Positions 8,891 to 17,382 of a stretch of DNA of 20,077 nucleotides are shown here, one piece after another. Numbering within the stretch: position 1 is the stretch's first letter; each line of letters begins with the position of its first letter. The notes beneath the pieces were generated by a model. It searched no databases. It had not been told where the DNA came from and saw nothing but the letters and a program-made list of their open reading frames with translations. The DNA comes from Nemertoderma westbladi. Its lineage: Eukaryota > Xenacoelomorpha > Nemertodermatida > Nemertodermatidae. The stretch is from the NCBI GenBank assembly GCA_032718475.1, contig JAUCBJ010006046.1:1-20077 (forward strand), read 5' to 3'. A program made the translations under genes and the position numbers.

Positions 8891-8990
8891 ATTAACGTAT
8901 TATTGGCCGGGGTTACTACGTCAAATAAATACGTTAAAAAAATACGTCAATAATACGTTAAAAAAATACGTCACTAATACGTTATTTTTG
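8891..8990. repeat. Second AACGTATTATTGGCCGGGG module and ACGTTA/ACGTCA runs
   Basis: 8891-8921 is the exact second copy of the 31-bp module. It is followed by irregular repeats of AATACGTTAAAAAA and AATACGTCA up to about 8985. Confidence 0.85.
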
Positions 8991-9857
8991 ATTCAAAAGC
9001 ATAAAAAAGATCAAGTTTGAGATTTACTTCATGGACCACAGCGGTAGTTACTTGGTGGACCTGCAAGGGACTGGGGGGGGGGGGGACCTAACCCTAACAC
9101 AGCCTACGCCTACGCCCCTACACCTACTACACCTTAGGAGTGGAACCTTCAATGCATTTAGGCAAAATAAATATCGGATTATTTCTGAGAAGAATTATGA
9201 TGACTTTTGATCAATTGCTAAGAAATTTGTTTAGATTTATATAAAATACTATCACATACCTATTTGGCCTCTACGTTAGATAAATCATTTGATTAAATTA
9301 TTTAAATTTATTAGTTATCAAACAATTTAATTGATAATTTAAAATTAAATTATAGGAAATTAATAACTATTTAGAGTCTGACGTCATTTAACGTTAGACT
9401 TGCGTTTTTTGCAGACGCTGGGGGTAGAATGAAACCAATTTATTGTTTGTATTAACTACACTGTATATCAAACCTCACCAATCATTTAACGATGGTAACG
9501 AATGGTGTTTATTTTATTTAGCCACTCACACTGAATAAACGTAGTGCCGATTTTATATAAATACTTGGCAGTCGAAAATGAACTTATTTAACAAATTTTG
9601 CCCGGAATAAAAAATAATTCAAAGCTAAATTTACGGTATATCGGTAATATAAATCGGCATAACGTACTGTACTATATACAGTATTGACTAAATAAACTTC
9701 AATAAACAAAAATATGAGAAATAAACAAAACTACAGTATAAAAAAATAATACCAAAATTGAAAGAAATATTCAATATTGCATCGTTATAAATTCAATAAT
9801 ATTGCACATCCACATCACAATAATATATTGAAGAACATGTAAACTAATTAATATTGC
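8991..9857. other. AT-rich interior of the TIR element, no gene
   Basis: It includes a 13-G run at 9073-9085 followed by CCTAACCCTAAC, and irregular AATATTGCA words near 9765-9860. Around 9374-9420 a stretch with ACGTCATTTAACGTTAGAC and TTTTTTGCAG loosely recalls the element's right end. No ORF of note. Confidence 0.5.
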
Positions 9858-9941
9858 AGTTACAGTAGTTATATTATGGGAGTACAAAATAAAGACCTGC
9901 AGTTACAGTAGTTATATTATGGGAGTACAAAATAAAGACCT
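9858..9941. repeat. 43-bp tandem duplication
   Basis: The 43-bp block starting AGTTACAGTAGTTATATTAT at 9858-9900 is repeated from 9901, identical for 41 bases. Its end, GTACAAAATAAAGACC, resembles the unit of the array that follows (GTACAAAAGTAAGACC), so it may be the seed from which that array grew. Confidence 0.92.
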
Positions 9942-9966
9942 AAGACCCAACACCTTAAGACCAAAG

Positions 9967-10612
9967 ACCCTACAAAAGTAAGACCCCCCCTTCCCCGCCC
10001 TGGTACAATGTACGATCCCCCAGGTACAAAAGTAAGACCCCCCAGGTACAAACGTAAGACCCCCCCCCCCCCCCCCCAAGGTACAAAAGTAAATCCCCCT
10101 GGTACAAAAGTAAGACCCCCTGGTACAAACGTAAGGCCCCCAGGTACAAACGTAAGACCCACCCAGGTACAAAAGTAAGACCCCCAGGTACAAACGTAAG
10201 ACCCCCCCCCCCCAAGGTACAAAAGTAAGACCCCCTGGTACAAAAGTAAGACCCCCTGGTACAAACGTAAGGCCCCCAGGTACAAACGTAAGACCCACGT
10301 GGCCCAGGTACAAAGGTAAGACTCCCCTGGAACAAAAGTAAGACCTCCAGGTACAAAAGTAAGACCTCCCCCCCTTAGGTACAAAAGTAGTGTAAGACCC
10401 CCAGGTACAAAAGTAAGTCCAAGTATGACCCCTCCAGGTACAAAAAGTAAGACCCCGCCAAGTACAAAAGTAAGACCCCCCTGGTACAAAAGTAAGACTC
10501 CCCTGAAACAAAAGTAAGACCCCCTAGTACAAAAGTATTAAGACCCCCCCAGGGAAAAAAGTAAGACCACACCCCCTCCCCCCCAGGTACAAAAGTAAGA
10601 CCACAAGGTACA
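9967..10612. repeat. GTACAAAAGTAAGACCCCC tandem array with higher-order period
   Basis: Roughly 28 copies of a 19-24 bp unit, AGGTACAAAAGTAAGACCCC, vary in C-run length and A/C at one site (AAAAGTAAG versus AAACGTAAG). A block of four to five units (10066-10152) recurs almost unchanged at 10203-10295, a higher-order period of about 140 bp. Minus-strand ORFs of 128-199 codons rich in LTFVPGG are translations of the array in different frames, not genes. Confidence 0.93.
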
Positions 10613-10723
10613 ACTTGAGTGATAGTTGCATGACACTGAATTACAACACTATATTCCGGGGGACCTGGTGCAATAAATATTAACGTGACTAAATTAAATT
10701 ACAATTTTCTAATACAAGAATGA

Positions 10724-11320
10724 TTCTATTTAACCAATGTCAGACGTTTTAAATTAACATTAAAAATCGATGTTAAATTTCAACGTTTGTTTAATATTGG
10801 GTTTAGTGATTTATGTTCATGATTAAATTTAACCAATGTCTGACGTTTCAAAATAACGTTAAAAATCTATGTTAAAATTCAACGTTTGTTTAACGTTTGG
10901 GTTTAGTGATTTTTGTACATGATTAAATTTAACCAACATCAGACGTTTCAAAATAACGTTAAAAATTGATGTTAAAATTAACGTCTGTTTAACGTTTGTG
11001 TTTAGTCATTTTTGTTCATGATTAAATTTAACCAATGTCAGACGTTTCAAAATAACGTTAAAAATTGATGTTAAAATTCAACGTCTGTTTAACGTTTGTG
11101 TTTAGTCATTTTTGTTCATGATTAAATTTAACCAATGTCAGACGTTTCAAAATAACGTTAAAAATTGATGTTAAAATTCAACGTCTGTTTAACGTTTGTG
11201 TTTAGTCATTTTTGTTCATGATTAAATTTAACCAATGTCAGACGTTTCAAAATAACGTTAAAAATTGATGTTAAAATTGAACGTCGGTTTAACGTTTGGG
11301 TTTAGTTGATTTTAGACATG
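10724..11320. repeat. 100-bp tandem array with internal dyad (six copies)
   Basis: The marker AGACGTTT(C/T) recurs at 10742, 10841, 10941, 11040, 11140 and 11240, a period of 99-100 bp. The copies 11021-11120 and 11121-11220 are identical over 100 bp, so expansion is recent; outer copies diverge. Each unit contains CAGACGTT ... AACGTCTG inverted ends, with AACGTTAAAAAT and ATGTTAAAATT between, so each can fold into a hairpin of about 49 bp. A degraded extra unit continues to about 11375. Confidence 0.93.
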
Positions 11321-11483
11321 TAGTTTTTAAACGATTATAAGACGTTAGAAAACGTTTGTTCTAAGTTATTTTTATAACTTTATTTTTCTAACCTAAAACA
11401 GACTAAAGTCTAACGTTAGATTAGCGTAATTAACGTAAAATGTTTGCAGGGAGTAGGCCTACCTGTCTTCAGTCTGGGTAACA

Positions 11484-11530
11484 GACGTTTCGGTCTAAGA
11501 CGTTTTGGCCTAGGATGTTTCGGTCCAATG
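11484..11530. repeat. Three 15-bp GACGTTTCGGTCTAA-type units
   Basis: GACGTTTCGGTCTAA, GACGTTTTGGCCTAG and GATGTTTCGGTCCAA follow each other without gaps. Further pieces occur nearby (GGTCCAATGAAT at 11531 and 11582 regions; GACGTTTTGGCCC near 11618). It is a short minisatellite of a type often seen in invertebrate DNA. Confidence 0.8.
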
Positions 11531-11639
11531 AATAGATGAAAGGGTAAGAATAAGTAAGAAAATAATAAGTTTAATTCGGAGTGGTCCAATGAATGAAATG
11601 CAAGATTTGCTTGTGGGACGTTTTGGCCCAAAGATTCAC

Positions 11640-12935
11640 TTTACTCCCTTAAATAAGTTATTCAATATATTTGTTTTGTAGTTGTTACCATCGTTACTAG
11701 AGGAGTTGTCAGTTGGAACTGCTCCACCTGTTTGAAAATCGAAGTTCTACATTATATTTATAAATAATAACTAATATATATACTATATTATTATTTTACA
11801 CCATACTGTAACTTATAACAAAAATAACATATGCTGACAAATTAACTTTAGTATTATGGATGGGGTTTCCCCCCTAAAAAAACATACGTATTTTAAAATG
11901 TGAGTCAATAAATAAAGTACATTAAAATACACCGAATTAAAATTATTACTGTATTTTAATGTTAGATTTAAAAATATAATAGATAAGAAATATTCCATTA
12001 AAGGAGCATTGCTAATAATTATGAGACAGACTGGATATCATATGGAATGAGATAAAATATATGCGTATTAAATTTAAATTTAGATGAAATATATGCGTAT
12101 TAAAAGGGCCAGAGTGGATGTGAAGTGAAATAAAATATGTATTAATAAAAGCATTATACGTCGTTATCTATGGGTATAAATCATCTATCATCGAAGATGA
12201 GAGTTATTGTTTCAACAGATCATTAAGACATAGCTGCAATACACTGTCCAGCTACAAGAATTATCAATTGAGTAGTGTTTAAAATTAATGAAGTATCTCC
12301 AAAATATATTGATCAGACGAGATTTAAGCCCTAAATGGTTCGTGAAATTGATTCACTTTGGTAGTACTGTATATTAGTTTCAGATAATTTTTACAGTTGA
12401 TCCAACATAACAGATAATATCATTAATTCCAATTTTTCTAATTCTTTAAAATATTTTTATAAAAATACTATCCTTAAAATCAAATCATTACTACTTATGA
12501 TACATTAATCAATCGTTGATAACTCAGAACCACCAATCCTCTAATCCAAATCTAATGTAGTACAATAAGTATAATTCTAAGGCTTTATTTATACCTACAA
12601 TATACTGTTACCAGTTACCAATTACCGGTACACCGGTAGAAATTTCCGCGGACATAAAAAGTCAAAATCAGCGGACATAATGAGTAAATTCCACGGACAA
12701 AAACAATTATTGTGGATCTAAAGCACTGTATCCTAGTGGACCATCGAATCCTTTGACAATCAGTGAATAACTACTACCCACAGCCGTCTCACACCCCCCC
12801 CCCCCCCCCCCTCTCTCTCTCTCTCTCACAAACTCAGCTGTCCTACCAAACTAATGTGTTCTATACTATCTCCCTATAGAACCTGTTGTATTACATCTAA
12901 CCAATATTAGTTAACTTCTCTACCTTCATGAAGAG
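11640..12935. other. AT-rich intergenic DNA with small repeats
   Basis: No gene recognised. Two 22-bp near-copies of GATAAAATATATGCGTATTA lie at 12051 and 12083. Three degenerate units containing GCGGACATAA or ACGGACAAAA lie at 12640-12712. The rest is low-information AT-rich sequence. Confidence 0.55.
12794..12828. repeat. Poly-C tract followed by CT microsatellite
   Basis: Eighteen C (12794-12811) run straight into about eight TC units ending near 12827. Tracts like this are slippage-prone, so the length may be inexact. Confidence 0.9.
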
Positions 12936-13850
12936 CCTATGAATTTCGATGGTTACACCAAATAATTCCACTCTGCTACTAATGACTCACCAGCAGATAG
13001 CTTTTCCAGCGGCCTTCATTGATTGGCTAAATTCTTGGCTATCATTTGGTTACATGTTCTGCCTGTGCCGGCCTATAAGCAAACCAACAACAATATTCTG
13101 TACATTATTACTGTTCTGGGTTTGTGTTATTGCATTATTTTATATATAGCTAATCTGCTAATGGCCTCAATGTGTAGATCGATGCGCGATCGGACCACTT
13201 TTCTTCATATTTGTTTAGGCCTAAGGCAGCAACCCAGGTAGCATACTGTAACCGCATTTATATTTATTTATATTAATTAATTGCTTTGATTTTAGTTAGG
13301 TGTAAGCTTAAGTACTTTGTAAACATAGGCCTGTCTACCTGTCACATAGGCCTGTCTTTTTATATGCCTGTATAGTAAAATTCTGAGAATATATGATCAG
13401 GTGATATAAACTGATTATTAATTCGAATTTGATTAATTCACTGCACTCTGGTGTTACCACAGGACCAAGTTTGTGTGCTACCCACCACTCCAGCACTCCC
13501 AAATAGACAATTGACAAACTTTCATAGAGTTGCCTCAAAGAAAGGTCATTGACACAATCAAAGGTGCAAAGTTCATCACGACATTGAAAAAGTGCTGTAG
13601 GCCAATCCGAGCTAGAGGTACCACCAGCGGTACCGGTACATTTCGCCATAATCAAGTACCGGTAATCCAGAATTATAATACAGTAATATCGGAATATGAA
13701 AATCAGTCTTAAAACACTGACTGTATGTACTGCTGTATGCTACTGCTACGCTACACACTCTGATACTAGGACTATAATAATACAGTATCGGTACCGGCTG
13801 ACCGGTAATACCTAATAGCAGTATAGCCTACCTCTGTACCTGTAGCAATA
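12936..13850. other. No confirmed gene; one possible exon-like ORF
   Basis: Small plus-strand ORFs at 12949-13241 encode hydrophobic, unfamiliar peptides. A minus-strand ORF at 13335-13655 (106 codons) has a mixed, protein-like composition (for example LGVLEWWVAHKLGPVVTP) but no family I recognise and no clear splice context. CATAGGCCTGTCT is directly repeated near 13325 and 13344, and TACCGGTA words cluster at 13630-13815. Confidence 0.4.
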
Positions 13851-14573
13851 GCAGTTGCAGTATAGTGCCTGTCAGCCTGTAGGCTTGTGTTTGTTGAGCT
13901 GATTGCAAGAGTCCCCATATGTGATAGAGCCTGTCACTTCTATGCTATATCAGTTCAGTACACGGTAGGCCAATACTTAGGCTGTTAGGCCACCAGTATT
14001 GGTTCTGTGGTTTGGAAGCAGTGGAATTGTGCACTGGAAGGCACCCAACCACCCAGACCACTCACCGTGGTCTGGTGGTACTTTAAATTAATCTAATCTA
14101 ATTATTAATTAATCATAATAATTAATTTATCTAATCTAAAGCCCGGTTTCCATGATTTAACATACTGTAGCTACTGTACTATAGCTATATTACTATATAC
14201 TAATACTGTATATACTGCAGTTGCAGTATAGTGCCTGTCAGCCTGTAGGCTTGTGTTTGTTGAGCTGATTGCAAGAGTCCCCATATGTGATAGAGCCTGT
14301 CACTTCTATGCTATATCAGTTCAGTACACGGTAGGCCAATACTTAGGCTGTTAGGCCACCAGTATTGGTTCTGTGGTTTGGAAGCAGTGGAATTGTGCAC
14401 TGGAAGGCACCCAACCACCCAGACCACTCACCGTGGTCTGGTGGTACTTTAAATTAATCTAATCTAATTATTAATTAATCATAATAATTAATTTATCTAA
14501 TCTAAAGCCCGGTTTCCATGATTTAACATACTGTAGCTACTGTACTATAGCTATATTACTATATACTAATACT
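13851..14573. repeat. Perfect tandem duplication, period 366 bp
   Basis: 13851-14207 is repeated base for base at 14217-14573 (357 bp identical by reading), with nine non-repeated bases between. Each copy contains a hairpin CCAGACCA-CTCACCG-TGGTCTGG (14053-14075 in copy 1) and a TTAATTAATCATAATAATTA block. No coding capacity or ribozyme core was found inside. The exact match points to a very recent duplication or an assembly artefact. Confidence 0.95.
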
Positions 14574-15660
14574 AATATATATTATAGCTAAATTGCAAGT
14601 AATGCTAGCTGTAGTAATACTACAGCAGCAATAGTACTATACTAATTAATACTACAATAGTAATACTAACAGTTGGCCGTGTCTCACAGCTACCTCCTAC
14701 TGTATTTCAGATACTCTCATCCCAGTTTCACAACACTACTGCCACTAAATGTGGAATGCCACAGTACTGGTTCTGCTACTGCAGTACCTACAAAATCTAT
14801 ATATATAATTATATCAATCAAGAGATTAAATAATGTTTTTATAATCTGAGGCGAATCGGAGCAGCACTTAAGCTGCTTAGCGATAGTCCAGGCATTATTA
14901 AAAAAAAAGGGTTGAAAAACCAATACGAATAAAAAAAGGCAATTAAAAACTGGTATTGAAGAAAAAGAAACGGTAGTAAAAAACAGTAAGAAAAAGGCAA
15001 ATAAATCATGGTAATTAAAAATGAAAGTCAAAACTTTTATAGGTAATAAAGAAAAAATGAATAGTAAAAACCAGGTAAAAAAAGGCATTTAAAAACTGGT
15101 GATAAAATAAGAATGTAAAAACTAATAATAAAGAAATGGGAAGAAAACCAGTAAGAAAAAACGGCAAGTAAAGTCTGGTAGGCCTAATAAAAAAGGAAAG
15201 TAAAAACTGGAAATTTGTAATAGAAAAGGAAAGTAAAAACTGATAGATTGCTCAACCACTGATACCTCCTTGGTTTGGCGGCTGGTTCCTATTGCTACTT
15301 CGATCTTTCTATCTAAACCATGTACCTGTACTTCACACATTCATTTAAGTCTCTTTGGGTTGTGAACTCATAACTCAGTTCTACCCGGTAGTTACTGGTA
15401 TGATTTCTTGTAGTTCAATTTTAATTTTAATAGCGCTCATAGTACTTTCACACCTCACATACTGTACTGATGTTACTCTTATTCCACTGTGCCACTGTTT
15501 TAGTAGCATTCTTACAGGTAGGCCTTCATTCACTTAAATACTTAAATTTACTGTGCAAATTTTCAATTATAATTAAATTAAAATCGTATTCATACCTTAA
15601 AATAATTGTGCTGTCATTTTCACATATATACATATAATAAATACAATGCAATTATACGAA
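14574..15660. repeat. A-rich degenerate repeat region, no gene
   Basis: About 14895-15245 is A-rich with recurring GGAAAGTAAAAACTGG-like units (best copies near 15194 and 15226) and variants such as AAAAAGGCAATTAAAAACTGG. The minus-strand ORFs here (123 and 72 codons) are phenylalanine/leucine-rich translations of this A-rich strand. The remainder, to 15660, shows nothing specific. Confidence 0.6.
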
Positions 15661-15667
15661 TTCAGTT

Positions 15668-15797
15668 CATATAGGTGTCAAGTATAATTGCTTTACTTCC
15701 AGTTACTTTTACTCATTTCATAAAGGTATTAAGTATAATTGCAGTAATTCAAGTTACTTTTTTACTCATTTCATAAAGTTGTCAAATATAATTTTTT
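15668..15797. repeat. About 52-bp tandem repeat, 2.5 copies
   Basis: TCATTTCATAAAGGTATTAAG-like units, with AGTATAATT at 15681 and 15732 and AAATATAATT at 15784, and CAAGTTACTTTTTTACTCAT between. The copies are diverged. Confidence 0.8.
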
Positions 15798-16327
15798 TTT
15801 TATAATACAATAACAATTCATCAAATCTAACCACCTTTTTTACAACTTTCCGAAACAAAATGTAAATAAACGCCCACCACCTATACAGATATGTAAATAT
15901 AAAATAATGTAAATAATTAAAAATGAAACAGTCTGGCAGTACTGTACTACTGTTCGGCCGCATCTCAAGTAGTGAGCGGGAGACCCGCCCCATCCTCGAG
16001 CCCCAGCCCACTGCGCCACCTTACCTAGAGCCACGCAGGCAGTGGGAGGAGCCACGGATGATGGCAAAGGAAATCCGCCTCCACACCCATCCCATAACCG
16101 TGCTGTAGGGGCGGTCCCATGCCCGGTGAAGCTGTGTGCCACTGTCAGAATGTCAGACCCATGTATAAGGGAAGGCTATCTGACTACGCCTTTCAGGGAA
16201 ATAATGGGGACAAACAAAGACATACAAGAGGGGAAAAACATTTTATCAGTATTAATACGTGTACTATATCCGAAACTGAAAGTTTTTAAAAATATAGGTG
16301 TAATATTATGGTTTTGTCCAGAAGTGG

Positions 16328-16430
16328 AAAAAATGAGAAGCGCGTCACCGGGGGTTGAACCAGCGCTATACGTACGTTTCGGCCTAACAGGCCTCATCAG
16401 TAGCACTAACCAGCTCAGCCACTAGCCCCT
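16328..16430 (-). ncRNA. tRNA-derived Pol III unit (A box, B box, T6 terminator)
   Basis: Read on the minus strand from GGGGCTAGTGGC (16429), the sequence has an A box TGGCTGAGCTGG at 16421-16410 (fits TRGYNNARNNGG), a B box GGTTCAACCCC at 16361-16351 (fits GGTTCRANYCC) and T6 at 16333-16328, a Pol III terminator. The A-B spacing is as in tRNA genes, and GGCTGAGCTGGTTAGTGC resembles a tRNA D arm. The predicted transcript is about 100 nt. The region that would be the anticodon arm is replaced by a hammerhead fold. Best read as a tRNA-derived SINE head or a relic tRNA-like gene; a functional tRNA is unlikely. Confidence 0.7.
16360..16409 (-). ncRNA. Hammerhead ribozyme motif
   Basis: On the minus strand all the core elements are present in order. 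CUGAUGA lies at 16400-16394. Stem II, GGCC-UGUUA-GGCC, at 16393-16381, has the preferred G10.1-C11.1 pair. GAAA follows at 16380-16377. Stem III is minimal: A15.1-C pairs with G-U16.1, loop GUAC (or three pairs with loop UA). The cleavage triplet is GUA, with A17 at 16369. Stem I pairs GUGCUA (16406-16401) with UAGCGC (16368-16363), five Watson-Crick pairs and one G-U, extendable by an A-U and two G-U. Predicted cleavage is between 16369 and 16368. Such very short stem III forms are known for hammerheads in Penelope-like elements and animal retrozymes. Activity is not shown; single motifs with short stem III are often active only weakly or as dimers. Confidence 0.75.
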
Positions 16431-16933
16431 GACACTCACACTCCCACCTAATCCACTCCTATTGAACGGGCAGTCTTAAGTTGCTTATATTCCATCTCTA
16501 ACAGCGGACCTAACGGCCTCAAGTATGCTACTGTAGAGTGAAACAGAAGGGGAGTACAAATAAGTAGATATTCAGCTCGAGTATTGCTTCCAGGTGATAT
16601 TAATTAAATAAATTTGTAAATTAATTTTTTTCCACTTCTGAACAAAACCATAATATTACACCTTTAATTACAGTTGCAACAGCTCATCTCCAATTTATTT
16701 ATTTAAAAATATATCCTTTTCTACTATAACGATATAGAAACTATTTACTCTACTTTGATTTTCAGATATTTTCTTGCTATCATGCACCCCGGTCAGCCTG
16801 TACAATCGGCATGTCGCACATCAGCACATGTACCTACCGGTACAACATATCGCAGCGTAGTTTGCAGTTCCGTACATGCTGACCCGTGCCGTATTTTTTC
16901 GTTGGAATACATACTGCAGCACTGTCAAATCTC

Positions 16934-17000
16934 AGACTTAACACTGAACCCACGACCTCCAAGAGATGCGAATTCAATGCAACCAGTACACCAAGGTCTC
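16934..17000 (-). pseudogene. Degenerate tRNA-derived SINE or tRNA relic
   Basis: On the minus strand, TGGTGTACTGG (16993-16983) fits an A box and GGTTCAGTGTT (16950-16940) a mutated B box, separated by TTCGCATCTCTTGGAGGTCGTG, which resembles the anticodon/variable part of many tRNA-derived SINE heads. The B box deviates at its 3' end and no terminator or tail is obvious, so it looks dead. A plus-strand ORF over this region (16755-17009) is probably chance. Confidence 0.5.
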
Positions 17001-17087
17001 TTTGATTAAGAAAATGAATTGAATAATTATTGAATGCTTTTAAATTTAATGTTGTAATTTAGTTTTGTAATTTCAATACATGACACG

Positions 17088-17106
17088 CCCCCCCCCCCCC
17101 CCCCCC
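17088..17106. repeat. Poly-C tract (19 C)
   Basis: A pure C run, the third long C-run in the window after 7686 and 12794. Its length may be inexact. Confidence 0.95.
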
Positions 17107-17382
17107 TAACTTTAATACAAATTTGAATGAATAGCATGAATGAAACAGAGTTACAGTAGTTTCACCTCCCTCATCCTTAGTGACTGAGCCAGAATTTGTA
17201 TTTTTATATTTTATTCTTTAGCTACAAGCGTTTCAATAAAGTGTCACTGCCGGCGATATTGCAGCACCAGTCCCATCGTTTGGAAGTTTAATGTTTTTTT
17301 CATGGCGTTACGCCGTGTTCCTTAGGCCGCGTTCACACTACCTATATAATGTACGGTATATTTATTGATTATAGGAATCTTG

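Larger units (their letters stand above)
8134..11451. mobile_element. TIR-bounded 3.3-kb non-autonomous element filled with satellites
   Basis: The left end CCCTGCAAACATTTT (8134-8148) is matched in inverted orientation by the right end finishing at 11451. The match continues as ACGTTAATT after a one-base indel, giving about 24 bp of terminal inverted repeat. A 2-bp AG flanks both ends (8132-8133 and 11452-11453), a possible target duplication but too short to be decisive. The interior has no transposase ORF; it contains AACGTT-rich modules near both ends and three separate tandem arrays. AACGTT words are dense in the subterminal parts and scarce outside. The superfamily is not clear from the ends alone. 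Confidence 0.65.
16297..16662. mobile_element. 366-bp TIR-flanked (MITE-like) element carrying a tRNA/ribozyme unit
   Basis: The left arm 16297-16333 (GGTGTAATATTATGGTTTTG, then GTGG-A6 at its end) and the right arm 16626-16662 are inverted repeats that match at 36 of 37 positions. No clear target duplication is visible (left flank AATATA, right flank TTTAATTA). The interior holds the tRNA-like Pol III unit with a hammerhead core next to the left arm and about 200 bp of unassigned sequence. The arms alone support an inverted structure; mobility is inferred. Confidence 0.6.

Noticed and set aside
9086-9100. CCTAACCCTAAC as a telomeric repeat
   Set aside because: Only about two units are present, next to a G-run, with no array; too short to be an interstitial telomere.
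9912-10572. Overlapping minus-strand ORFs (up to 199 codons) with repeated LTFVPGG-like products
   Set aside because: They are translations of the GTACAAAAGTAAGACCCC array in several frames at once; C-run lengths vary, so no frame is preserved by selection.
8466-11320. CRISPR array
   Set aside because: Repeats are contiguous or have no unique spacers of constant length, and the window is eukaryotic.
11484-11530. CGAAAC words (minus strand) in the 15-bp repeats as ribozyme parts
   Set aside because: No CUGAUGA partner lies within reach on that strand.
13335-13655. Protein-like 106-codon minus ORF as a real exon
   Set aside because: Composition is plausible, but I see no recognisable domain, no clear splice sites and no neighbouring exons; kept only as a note in the region entry.
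14717-15088. 123-codon minus-strand ORF with hydrophobic N-terminal half
   Set aside because: Its Phe/Leu-rich part is the complement of an A-rich degenerate repeat; no family recognised.
15950-16030. Third tRNA-derived sequence (A-box-like TGGCGCAGTGG on the minus strand at 16018-16008)
   Set aside because: No acceptable B box follows at tRNA distance; GGGTCTCCCGC is a poor match. Left as unassigned GC-rich sequence.
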